A stretch of DNA of 55,004 nt from Nanobdellota archaeon (GTDB lineage: Archaea > Nanobdellota > Nanobdellia > Woesearchaeales > UBA11576): the NCBI GenBank assembly GCA_018830225.1, contig JAHJSS010000018.1, positions 1 to 55,004 of the forward strand, given 5' to 3'. Under the pieces are notes generated by a model. It was not told the DNA's origin. It ran no database searches and was given only the letters and a program-made list of their open reading frames with translations. The position numbers were made by a program, and so were the translations under genes. How positions within the stretch are numbered: the first letter of the stretch is position 1; each line of letters opens with the position of its first letter. Positions 38,645 to 47,486 of this stretch are shown one piece after another.

Positions 38645-38695
38645 TTATTTTCGCACCAACCCCTGTGCTTTCTTGCGCTGTTTAAAAATTCAGAA

Positions 38696-39772
38696 TCAGA
38701 GCCTCTTGAGCACCAACGCCACCAGGATGAGCGAGAGGGCGCCGATAAGGAAGTACACTGTAAGCTTCCTTGCCTTCGCAGAACTCGACTCGTAGACAAC
38801 GGATGATGCGTTCTTATCTGGATTAATGGAGGAAAACAGCCTTCGCTTCGCAGCAGAAGAGTTTTCTGTGCTGCCGGAGTCCGGTCCTCCATCACTTCCA
38901 ATCGATAAGACTCTCTTTCCGCCTTCGGAAATGCCAGGAGGGTTGGATGAGCCGTTGCCTTCGACCCTGATTGGGAGCGTCAGCTCCTTCGGCGTCTTCC
39001 TGTCTGAGCGCAAGAGCTTTATCTTCAGGCTGTAATCCCCTGGTGGAGCTATTGCCTTGTTCTCAAGGTCAAACGTCACGTTCGAGAACTCAGGGATGTT
39101 TATCGTCTTCATGTTCTGCTCCCTCTCGCCGGAGTAGCACTTCGATGACCTGTACACATAGCTCCAGGCCTGCACCTCAAGGTCCCGCGGCGTCGGGTTC
39201 GAGACAAGCAGCCTGGTCTTGAATGGAATCCCTGACGCAGCACTCTCAACAGAACTGACGACAGAGAATGAAATCTCACCTTCAATGAAGGCGGATGATT
39301 GGTTGGACCAGCCTGAGGGGTCGGATGGATCGCAGCCGACGGAATCGATGAGCGCCTCCTTCGTGGCATTGGTATCCAATCCATCGGCCACAATCATATA
39401 TGTGCCTGTCGGAATGCACTTCGAGAGGTTCAGCACTGCAGAAATGTTGTAAGACCTGAACCTGTCCAGGAGGGAATGCTTTGACTTCGAAGAGACCCTG
39501 ACCCCATCCTTGTCCTCGATCCAGACATAAATTGTCCGCTTCAATGTAGAGCCACGATAGACAAAGAGCGGTATAGAGATGCTCTCTCCTGCGCGGGCAG
39601 AATATGATTCTGCAGGCTCCAGGATTATGTATGACTGGTTCCTGCCTGCTATCTCTGATGGGAGCGCCACGCTCACTTCGATGCTCTTCCTTGATGCATC
39701 CACTGAAGCTGCCTTGACCAGTCCCGCCAACAGGAAGAAAGCTGCAATGCCTGTGATGATCAATATCCTCAT
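38696..39772 (-). CDS. Secreted/membrane-anchored protein with Ig-like/APHP-like repeats
   Basis: Signal peptide MRILIITGIAAFFLLAGLVKA, beta-rich ectodomain, C-terminal TM. Start trimmed from the 420-aa ORF. Confidence 0.65.
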   Translation of the reverse strand: MRILIITGIAAFFLLAGLVKAASVDASRKSIEVSVALPSEIAGRNQSYIILEPAESYSARAGESISIPLFVYRGSTLKRTIYVWIEDKDGVRVSSKSKHSLLDRFRSYNISAVLNLSKCIPTGTYMIVADGLDTNATKEALIDSVGCDPSDPSGWSNQSSAFIEGEISFSVVSSVESAASGIPFKTRLLVSNPTPRDLEVQAWSYVYRSSKCYSGEREQNMKTINIPEFSNVTFDLENKAIAPPGDYSLKIKLLRSDRKTPKELTLPIRVEGNGSSNPPGISEGGKRVLSIGSDGGPDSGSTENSSAAKRRLFSSINPDKNASSVVYESSSAKARKLTVYFLIGALSLILVALVLKRL

Positions 39773-40034
39773 GCGACATAATACTCTTTCACCTATTATA
39801 TCTGTTGCCAGGCATAACCCGGCAGAACCGCGGCAGGAAAAACATAATATCTGGAAACGCTGAGAGATATTCCGGCAGTGATTTAAACATCCTGGAATCA
39901 ATCCGAAAAGCACGGAATTCTTGCAGCGACTTTCTGCTGCGCAAAGAGTTTTTGTCACTATTCCGGAATACTAATATAAGTTTAAATAATAAATAAGTTA
40001 GCTATTCCACAGTGGATTACTTAGGGGGGTTACA

Positions 40035-40883
40035 ATGGGTGTTTTCGACTTTTTGAAGAAATCTAAATCAGATACTCCAGAAGCAGGCATGGAACTTCCG
40101 CCGATCCCCAGGATTGAAGGGATGGGTGAGTTGGACGAGTTCCCTGAATTCCCTAAAGAGGATGTCCCTTCCCTGCCTGAGAATTCTTTGCCGCCATTGC
40201 CTACAGAAGTGCCAGGAGCAGTCCCTCCAAAACCAGTTGAGAGAAAACTCGAATCCCCAAAGATGGAACTGCCTACACTGCCGCCAATCGGCTCAGCACA
40301 GCCATCAAGGGCACCGAGAAAAATAGGGACAGAGACAGCCCTGCCACCTGTTCCAGGGATGGAAATAATGATACCTGAACCTCCTGAGATGCCAGAGGCA
40401 GAAGAGTACACACCGGAAGGAGGGGCTGAAGAGCCAGCAAGACCTGAGTTCCCAGATATCCCTGAAGCTCCATCTGAAGAGTTAGTGCCTGACAGGATAC
40501 CTCCATTAGAGGGTCTGCCAGAGCCACCAGAATTCACATCCAGAACAGAAGCGGTACCTCCAAGACCAGCACAAAGATATGCTCCTCCGAAGCGCATCGA
40601 ACCGGAAGCGCTTCCAGCAACAACATATTTCGCACCTGAAGAGCCGATGCCAAAGAGAAGGGAAGTAAGAGGACCATTGTTCATAAGGACAGACCGGTTC
40701 AGGGCAATAATCGACGACATAGAACAGGTCAGAGCAAAGTTCAAGGAAGAGGACGACACCTTCTTCAGGATCACAGATATCAAGAACGCGCAGGACCAGA
40801 AGTTTGAGGAATTCAGGCAGTCGCTTGAAGACATACAAAGGAAGCTCCTTTTCATAGACAGATCATTATTCGAAGCAAAATAG
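40035..40883 (+). CDS. Pro/Glu-rich protein with C-terminal helical domain (cassette gene 1)
   Basis: C-terminus GPLFIRTDRFRAIIDDIEQVRAKFKEED...LEDIQRKLLFIDRSLFE is paralogous to the next gene. Confidence 0.7.
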   Translation: MGVFDFLKKSKSDTPEAGMELPPIPRIEGMGELDEFPEFPKEDVPSLPENSLPPLPTEVPGAVPPKPVERKLESPKMELPTLPPIGSAQPSRAPRKIGTETALPPVPGMEIMIPEPPEMPEAEEYTPEGGAEEPARPEFPDIPEAPSEELVPDRIPPLEGLPEPPEFTSRTEAVPPRPAQRYAPPKRIEPEALPATTYFAPEEPMPKRREVRGPLFIRTDRFRAIIDDIEQVRAKFKEEDDTFFRITDIKNAQDQKFEEFRQSLEDIQRKLLFIDRSLFEAK

Positions 40884-40893
40884 GTGAAAAAAA

Positions 40894-41124
40894 ATGGAAA
40901 GACAAGCACCGGTATTCGTGAAAGTCGACGAGTATAAGGATGTGCTGGACGTACTAGACCTCGTGAAGAACAAGATACGGGAAGCGAAGTCAACGGTCCA
41001 GGAGATAAACACACTGAAGAACCAGGAAGACTCAGAGCTCGCGATATGGTCCGGCGAGATAGCGGACATAGAGAGGAAGGTCGACTTCATAGACCAGACA
41101 CTGCTCGAGCCGGAGAACCTGTAA
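40894..41124 (+). CDS. Small helical protein (cassette gene 2)
   Basis: APVFVKVDEYKDVLDVLDLVKNKIREAK...IADIERKVDFIDQTLLEPE. Confidence 0.7.
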   Translation: MERQAPVFVKVDEYKDVLDVLDLVKNKIREAKSTVQEINTLKNQEDSELAIWSGEIADIERKVDFIDQTLLEPENL

Positions 41125-41125
41125 A

Positions 41126-41473
41126 ATGGAAGATAGCCAGTACTTTGTCCAGATAAGAGACCCTGCAGATGTCAGGCGGAGCATCCTCGGCAGCTCGAAG
41201 CAGATAATCCAGATACTGCAGAGATACGAGAGGATAAAGGCACTGAGGGTCAAGAAGCTCGAGAAGATATCCCAGCTCAGAGGGCTGAACAAGGAGATCA
41301 ACCTCCTGGTCGCGAAGCTGAAGAAAGAGTTCCCTGCGGCAGAGATGCGGGTGAGGATAGGCAAAGAGGAGAAGATGACAAGGAAGGGAAAGGCTGAGCT
41401 GAAAGGAAACGAGCTTGCGAAACTCGAGTCAGAGCTGCATATGATAGAGGAAAAGATAGGGCGGCTTGCCTGA
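41126..41473 (+). CDS. Small coiled-coil protein (cassette gene 3)
   Basis: 115-aa coiled-coil ORF beginning 1 nt after the stop of gene 2. Confidence 0.65.
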   Translation: MEDSQYFVQIRDPADVRRSILGSSKQIIQILQRYERIKALRVKKLEKISQLRGLNKEINLLVAKLKKEFPAAEMRVRIGKEEKMTRKGKAELKGNELAKLESELHMIEEKIGRLA

Positions 41474-41517
41474 AATCGCATAATTTTATATACTAATTCT
41501 TGATTTTTGATTCTGAT

Positions 41518-41725
41518 GAGGGGGTGCCGGAGTGGCCAAACGGGACAGTTTTTGGTGTCGCACGGCACTAAAAGTCCAAACTCAAGTTAGTTGAGTGCTG
41601 AGGCCTAAAAACCAATGAAGAACTCCTATGGGCCATCTGTTGGCTTAGTGCCTACTAGGGTTCAAACATGCTCACTGGCGTTCGCAGCTTACAACGCCAG
41701 GGCGTTGAAAGTCCCTACCCCCTCA
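41518..41725 (+). tRNA. tRNA-Leu with ~79 nt of intervening sequence around the anticodon and ~45 nt in the T-loop
   Basis: GAGGGGG/CCCCCTC acceptor; D-arm TGCCGGAGTGGCCAAACGGG identical in pattern to tRNA-Leu(GAG); anticodon stem ACAG...CTGT; TGGCTTAGTGCC variable arm; TAGGG-TTCAA[~45 nt]GT-CCCTA T-arm. Confidence 0.8.
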
Positions 41726-41814
41726 TTTTTCCCACTGGACATATCCGGATAAGATATTTAAACCAGGAAAACTTCTTTTTCTCGACGACATATTAACAAC
41801 AATCAACAAATAGA

Positions 41815-42717
41815 ATGAAACAGAATAACAAAAAATTCAACCCCGAAATAGCAGAAATTTTGGGAGCATTTATAGGTGATGGGTGGATTGAAAGCGATAA
41901 AGACGCGCTTTACATAACTGGCAGCCCTATCGAAGATAAGCTGTATTATGATAGACACCTAGCGCCACTTTTTTCAAGGAATTTTATCCCAGTCAAACCT
42001 AGAAACTTTCAGTATTGGGGTGTGTATGGAATTGTAACCTACAAAAAAGAAGCTATCCTAAAGGCATTGCGATTCGGCTTTAAACCCGGTTACAAGGCCT
42101 TAAAAGCCGAAATCCCTGAAGAAATAATGCTCTCAACCCCAAAACCCAAAAAAGCAGTCTTAAGAGGGATATTCGATACTGATGGGTCTTTCTGGTGTGA
42201 AAAGTCAAGGAGCAAAACATCTACCACGTGGAAACGGACACATAACCACCATCCTGAGTTAAGGATTAGTTCTTGCTCGAGAAAACTTTTAGAACAAATC
42301 AGAGAGTTGCTTAATGCATTTGAAATAAGTTCAGAGATAACGCAGACTCGCCGCTCGTCCCTATCTGCGCCCTAAAGGGCGCAGTATTACGGGACTCGCT
42401 TTTGACAGGCGAGTCTGCGGAATTGAAAATGGCGCAGAACGCTTCATTAGGCGCTACATCCTCATCTTGAAAGAAGAGGTCTTGCGCCATTTTCAATAAT
42501 GCAAAAGAACAGAGAAGGGTTCAAAAACGAGAGAAACATCCACGACTCATTCGCTCTCAACATAAGAAGAAAAGACCAGATAGAAAAATGGTTTGAAGTG
42601 ATTGGAACAAACAATCCACGACATCAAACGAGATATGCTGTCTGGAAAAAGATAGGATATCTACCGCCAAAAACAAACATAAATGAAAGAATGGCTCTTC
42701 TTCAAAATCCACAATAA
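41815..42717 (+). pseudogene. LAGLIDADG homing endonuclease interrupted by palindromic elements D/E
   Basis: AEILGAFIGDGWI and LRGIFDTDGSFW in 41815-42375; C-terminal HEG-like part NIHDSFALNIRRKDQIEKWFEVIGTNNPRHQTRYAVWKKIGYLPP in 42499-42717. Confidence 0.8.
42341..42497. mobile_element. Tandem palindromic elements D and E inserted in the homing-endonuclease ORF
   Basis: D: CGCAGACTCGCC / GGCGAGTCTGCG (42341-42419) with inner CTGCGCCC-TAAA-GGGCGCAG. E: ATTGAAAATGGCGCA / TGCGCCATTTTCAAT (42422-42497). Confidence 0.85.
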
Positions 42718-42771
42718 CAAAAGCTTTATAATAAAGAGGATTTAATCTGCTGCAATTGATTTTTTAATGAG

Positions 42772-43596
42772 TTGAAAATGATTGATTTCCACATACACTC
42801 AGACACTTCTTCTGACAACAAGATGAAGATCAGTGACATCTACGAAGCTGCGGCTGCAAAAGGAATCAAGCATATCTGCATAACAAACCACCACGAACCT
42901 TCTGAGACAAAGAACGGGGACTACAAACAGTCCATGACAGATGAAGAGCTCGAGAACACAAATAGACAGATAGCAGAGCTGGGAAAAGACGGCAGACTCA
43001 AGATATACTTCGGCGTCGAGATGTCATACACAGAGGAAGAGGAAGACTACATCAGGGAATATCTGGCACACAACGGCTTCGATTTCGTGCTGGGGTCGAT
43101 ACACTACACCAACGGGTTGATAGTCTCAGACTCGAAAAACAGAGAAAAGATGAAAGGGATGGATCATGCGAAGGTAAGGGAAGAATACTTCAGGCTGCTC
43201 AAGAGAGCGATAAAGACCCGGCTTTTCGATGTCATGTCGCACCTAGACATATACCAGAGGATAATGGATGAGACCCCCTTTGAGGAAACGAAAAAAGACT
43301 GGGAAGAGGTCGCAAGACTGATGGTCGAGAACAATGTAGGATTCGAGATAAACACAAGTAAATCCAAACCATATGCTAACGCCGGCGTAATAAAGCCATG
43401 GAGCACATATCCCTCAAAAGAGATAATAAAGCTCCTGGTCGAGAGGGGGGTCAAGAAGATAACTGTAGGCAGCGACGCGCACGAGCTTGAAGAGATAGGA
43501 CAGCAGCTTGATGGGGCGATAGAATTTCTCAAAAGCCTGGGCGTGAAAGAGATATACCGGTTCGAGAAACGTAAGGCAATACCCGAACCGATTTAA
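42772..43596 (+). CDS. PHP-domain metal-dependent phosphoesterase (histidinol-phosphatase-like)
   Basis: IDFHIHSDTSSDNKMKISDI, ITNHHEP, YFGVEMSY and VGSDAHELEEIG. Confidence 0.88.
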   Translation: MKMIDFHIHSDTSSDNKMKISDIYEAAAAKGIKHICITNHHEPSETKNGDYKQSMTDEELENTNRQIAELGKDGRLKIYFGVEMSYTEEEEDYIREYLAHNGFDFVLGSIHYTNGLIVSDSKNREKMKGMDHAKVREEYFRLLKRAIKTRLFDVMSHLDIYQRIMDETPFEETKKDWEEVARLMVENNVGFEINTSKSKPYANAGVIKPWSTYPSKEIIKLLVERGVKKITVGSDAHELEEIGQQLDGAIEFLKSLGVKEIYRFEKRKAIPEPI

Positions 43597-43631
43597 AAAC
43601 ATTTAAATAATCACGGATTATTGTTCTGAAC

Positions 43632-44969
43632 ATGGCAATCGAGATATGCCCAGTAGGCGGCTACAATGAAGTAGGGAAGAACATGACAGCCATCAAGGTC
43701 GATGACGAAGTAGTCATAATAGACATGGGGCTCCACCTCGACCCTTACATAAAATACACAGAGGATGAGGACCTTGTAAAGGAGATAACCGCGAACACGC
43801 TGACAAAGATAGGCGCGATACCTGACCTCGGACCAATAAAGCACTGGAGAAAACAGGTTGTTGCGGTCGTGCCGACGCATGCACACCTCGACCACGTGGG
43901 AGCGATACCTTACCTGTCAAACAAGTTCGACGCGGACATCGTATGCACACCATTCACGGCAGAAGTGATAAAGGCAATATGCAGGGACGAGAAGATAAAG
44001 CTCGAGAACGATATAAGGGTGCTCAACCCCAACTCATCAATGAACGTAACAAAGAAGATAAAGATAGAGTTCCTGAACGTAACCCACTCGACGCCGCAGA
44101 CGGTCATGGTAGCGGTGCACACACCATACGGAAAAGTCCTCTACTGCAACGACTTCAAGTTCGACGACCACCCAGTCATAGGAAAGAAGCCGAACTATGA
44201 GCGGTTGAAAGAGCTCGCAAAAGAGAATGTAAGGTGCCTCATCGTCGACGGCACCAGGAGCGGAGAGGCGCAGAAGACGCCGTCAGAACAGGTCGCGAAA
44301 GAGATGCTAAGGGACGTGATGATGGGCTGCGACTCAACAGGGAAGGCGGTCATAATCACCACATTCTCATCGCACCTCGCAAGGCTGCAGAGCATAATAG
44401 AGTTCGGCCACAAGATGAACAGGAAAGTGGTGCTGATGGGAAGAAGCCTCGGCAAATATGTCACAGCTGCAGAGAACATAGGCCTCGTGAAGTTCACAAA
44501 GGAGGTGGAAATGGCGACGTTCAGGAAACACGTGAAAAAGAAGCTCAAGCAGATATCAAAGAACCCGTCGAAATACCTCATAGTCTGCACAGGCCACCAG
44601 GGCGAGCCGAAGTCAGTGCTCTCACGAATAGCAAACGGGGAGTTCGAGTTCCATTTCGGCAAGGAAGACCATGTCATATTCAGCTGCGCAATCATACCGA
44701 CAGCGCTCAACCACGCAAACAGGGAGATTCTCGAAGGTAAGCTCAAGAGATTCGGCGTGAGGATATTCAAGGACATCCACGTGTCAGGCCACGCAGCGAA
44801 AGAGGACCTTAGGGACCTGATAAACATGGTCAAGCCGCAGCATATCATACCTGCGCACGGCGACATCAACATGGCATCGTCACTCTCTGAACTGGCGATG
44901 GAGATGGGCTACCGCGTGGGAGAGAACGTGCACATCATGCAGAACGGACAGTTCTTGACGTTGGAGTGA
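43632..44969 (+). CDS. rnj: Ribonuclease J (archaeal beta-CASP)
   Basis: VGGYNEVGKNMTAI, PTHAHLDHVGAIPYL, VCTGHQGEP and HVSGHAAKEDL...PAHGD. Confidence 0.93.
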   Translation: MAIEICPVGGYNEVGKNMTAIKVDDEVVIIDMGLHLDPYIKYTEDEDLVKEITANTLTKIGAIPDLGPIKHWRKQVVAVVPTHAHLDHVGAIPYLSNKFDADIVCTPFTAEVIKAICRDEKIKLENDIRVLNPNSSMNVTKKIKIEFLNVTHSTPQTVMVAVHTPYGKVLYCNDFKFDDHPVIGKKPNYERLKELAKENVRCLIVDGTRSGEAQKTPSEQVAKEMLRDVMMGCDSTGKAVIITTFSSHLARLQSIIEFGHKMNRKVVLMGRSLGKYVTAAENIGLVKFTKEVEMATFRKHVKKKLKQISKNPSKYLIVCTGHQGEPKSVLSRIANGEFEFHFGKEDHVIFSCAIIPTALNHANREILEGKLKRFGVRIFKDIHVSGHAAKEDLRDLINMVKPQHIIPAHGDINMASSLSELAMEMGYRVGENVHIMQNGQFLTLE

Positions 44970-44970
44970 T

Positions 44971-45321
44971 TTACCTTAAGCCATAGAATTCCGCTATTAT
45001 CCTTTGTGTTCTTTCATAATCGGATAATGTTGCGTCGTGCTTCAGTTCTTCATATCGTTGGTCAACCGCGTTTACCCATTCTTTGTAGTGGTCAGTAGTT
45101 CTGTAAATACATTCAGCACCTATCCCAAAAGCCAGCAATAGCCCTGCACCCGCAACGATCCTAGCCAATCCCTGCAAACCGCTTTTTCGTCGTTGCTTCA
45201 ACCTCATCGGTCCTATGTTGGTCATTATAGTATCTTCATCTATCCGTATGAATGCTATGCCCTCTAAGTTTCTGAATTCTTCTTCTAGTCTTTTCTGCTC
45301 TTCGGGGTCTTTATCAGTCAT
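44971..45321 (-). CDS. Hypothetical single-TM protein
   Basis: 116-aa ORF, TM segment GLARIVAGAGLLLAFGIGAECIY. Confidence 0.5.
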   Translation of the reverse strand: MTDKDPEEQKRLEEEFRNLEGIAFIRIDEDTIMTNIGPMRLKQRRKSGLQGLARIVAGAGLLLAFGIGAECIYRTTDHYKEWVNAVDQRYEELKHDATLSDYERTQRIIAEFYGLR

Positions 45322-45387
45322 TTTACCACCATCAAAAGATGAGATTGACGAAATATTTAAATATTAGCCCCCCCTATGGTGGTGCCA

Positions 45388-46149
45388 ATGGACGAAATAA
45401 CATTACTCAAATCTCTTGGTTTTACGGAATCAGAGTCAAAAGTTTACCTTGCTTTGCTCAAAATAGGCGGGTTTGTCTCAAAAGGGGCAATTCTCAAAGA
45501 AACGAGAACTGCTCCATCTAAAGTGTATTTCGTTCTTCAAAAGCTCATTGATAAGGGTTTAGTAAGCACGATTGTCAAAAACAATGTGAAACAGTTTAAG
45601 GCATCGCCCCCTTCAAGAATCAAAGATTACATTGCCTTGAAAAAGTCAGAATTGGCTAAAGAGGAAGAAACAGCCAACAAGTTATTACCTAAATTAGAGT
45701 CGTTATCTTCTTCGCTCAAAGAGCCCACCACTGCAGAGATATTTTTTGGATGGAAAGGAATGCAAACCGCGTATGATACAATAATCGGAAAAACGGAGAA
45801 GGGACAAACCATCTATGTTCTTGGGGCTAACAAAGGAAGCAATCCAGAGAAAACCACCAGATTTTTTTCCAAGTATGGGTTAAAGGTTGTGGAAAAAGGA
45901 ATTCATATAAAGATCATCTATGACGAAAATTCAAGAAATTATGCGCGCTCTGTCGAACAACAATCAAAAGTTAAGTTTGACAAGAGATTTCTTTTTAAGA
46001 CGGCACCCACCGAAGTCGCATTTACAAAAGGGATTACGGCAATTGTGATGCTAAAGGAGGAGCCTATCGTAATATTGGTAAAGGACAAAGAAACATCTCA
46101 AGGATTCTTAACATATTTCAATGAATTATGGAATATCGCCAAAAATTAG
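45388..46149 (+). CDS. TrmB-family transcriptional regulator
   Basis: LLKSLGFTESESKVYLALLKIGGFVSKGAILKETRTAPSKVYFVLQKLIDKGLV. Confidence 0.88.
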   Translation: MDEITLLKSLGFTESESKVYLALLKIGGFVSKGAILKETRTAPSKVYFVLQKLIDKGLVSTIVKNNVKQFKASPPSRIKDYIALKKSELAKEEETANKLLPKLESLSSSLKEPTTAEIFFGWKGMQTAYDTIIGKTEKGQTIYVLGANKGSNPEKTTRFFSKYGLKVVEKGIHIKIIYDENSRNYARSVEQQSKVKFDKRFLFKTAPTEVAFTKGITAIVMLKEEPIVILVKDKETSQGFLTYFNELWNIAKN

Positions 46150-46220
46150 AGTAATGGTTATCATTTCACAAACAAATACTTTATTCTTCAAGGGTTTATA
46201 CAGACATATTAGTTGAGCAC

Positions 46221-47363
46221 ATGACCACTGGACATGCGCGGATAAGGAATATAAAGTATGCTGCGTTCTTTAGCATTATGAAGAAGTCAATCCATCGAAC
46301 AGTATATGGAATATTTACGGCCAATCCTGACAAAATATTTACGACGAGAGAGCTGCAAATGATTTGCAGAGAGAAACATGGTATGGAGACGCACAAAAGA
46401 ATAATCACTACCATTCTAGCGCGACTCCATAGAAAAAAATTAATTCTCAGGACGCCGACGCAGCTTGCAGAGGGCCATCATTATTCATCGAATAACAAAG
46501 AAGCATTGAATATCCTATATGAGCGTCACCTGTTGCCTTATCAATTTGACAATAAGAGATACCTGATTGAGAATATTCAAAAGAAAGAATTCGAAACCCT
46601 CGGCACCAATATTTCTTTAGAGCTTGACCTTATCAAAGACCAACCCTTCGTAAAGAAATACTCTAAGGACTTGTTTGAGTCGCTGAAAACCTGGCAATAC
46701 CTTGCATCACTTGTCGGATTTGCAATGTGTGACGGTAACATAACGCAAAATTTGACTAAAACCCGCTTCTTCTTTCGCAGAAAAAATGATGCAGAAAAAT
46801 TCATAAACGACTTCAAGCGCGTATTCAACAAAGAATCCGGTCTGTTGCGCCATAGCACAGTAGGAGAATCGTTTGTTGTGACAATTTGCAAAAGCGCTGA
46901 AATATCTAAACTACTTAATAATCTGGGTGCGCCAGCCGGAAACAAAACAACCCGATCTTTCTTAATTCCTGACTGGATATATCGTGGGCCAGATGAAATA
47001 AAGAAAGCATTCCTTTCAACAGTGATCGGAAATGAAGGTTCTGCCCCATCGAACCGAAAATGGAGGATACAGTTCGTGCTTTCAAAGTCAGAAGAACATG
47101 TTGCGAATCTTGTAGATTTCCTCAACCAAATAAGGTCTATGCTCAATCATTTTGGCATATCAACATCGCATATACAGCTCAGAAAGCAGCCAGGAAGGCA
47201 ATTCTGTGGAAGATTCTACATCAAAGGCAGGGAAAACCTGCATAAGTTTTATAAGCGCTTCGAGTTCTCGTATGCCTCAGAAAAACAAGAGGTTTTAGAG
47301 GACTTAATGCGTACAAAGCCTCTGAGAAGTGCAGTGTGCGATGATTTAGTGAACACCAGATGA
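46221..47363 (+). CDS. wHTH plus LAGLIDADG-type DNA endonuclease-like protein
   Basis: N-terminal wHTH-like (FTTRELQMICREKHG..THKRIITTILARLHRKKLI), then ASLVGFAMCDGNI and KAFLSTVIGNEGSAP as divergent LAGLIDADG motifs. Confidence 0.65.
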   Translation: MTTGHARIRNIKYAAFFSIMKKSIHRTVYGIFTANPDKIFTTRELQMICREKHGMETHKRIITTILARLHRKKLILRTPTQLAEGHHYSSNNKEALNILYERHLLPYQFDNKRYLIENIQKKEFETLGTNISLELDLIKDQPFVKKYSKDLFESLKTWQYLASLVGFAMCDGNITQNLTKTRFFFRRKNDAEKFINDFKRVFNKESGLLRHSTVGESFVVTICKSAEISKLLNNLGAPAGNKTTRSFLIPDWIYRGPDEIKKAFLSTVIGNEGSAPSNRKWRIQFVLSKSEEHVANLVDFLNQIRSMLNHFGISTSHIQLRKQPGRQFCGRFYIKGRENLHKFYKRFEFSYASEKQEVLEDLMRTKPLRSAVCDDLVNTR

Positions 47364-47486
47364 TCCTTCGGGAGATGATTAATGGAGTAACTGAAGAGCA
47401 CACACAAATTCTCAAAAAACAGTTTTACCCCTTGTTAGTGGTGTCAAATCGGAAGGTTTAAATATGGCGTGGTATCAAACAGGGTT

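Noticed and set aside
39998-41014. 338-aa minus-strand ORF
   Set aside because: Antisense to the Pro-rich cassette gene. Its Gly/Ser-rich composition is a mirror of Pro codons, with no recognisable domain.
41518-41725. tRNA-Gln(UUG) reading of the interrupted anticodon (TTTTG)
   Set aside because: The long variable arm TGGCTTAGTGCC and identity with tRNA-Leu(GAG) arms indicate Leu. A single-intron model would also give a poor 31-39 pair.
44195-44872. 225-aa minus-strand ORF
   Set aside because: Antisense to RNase J.
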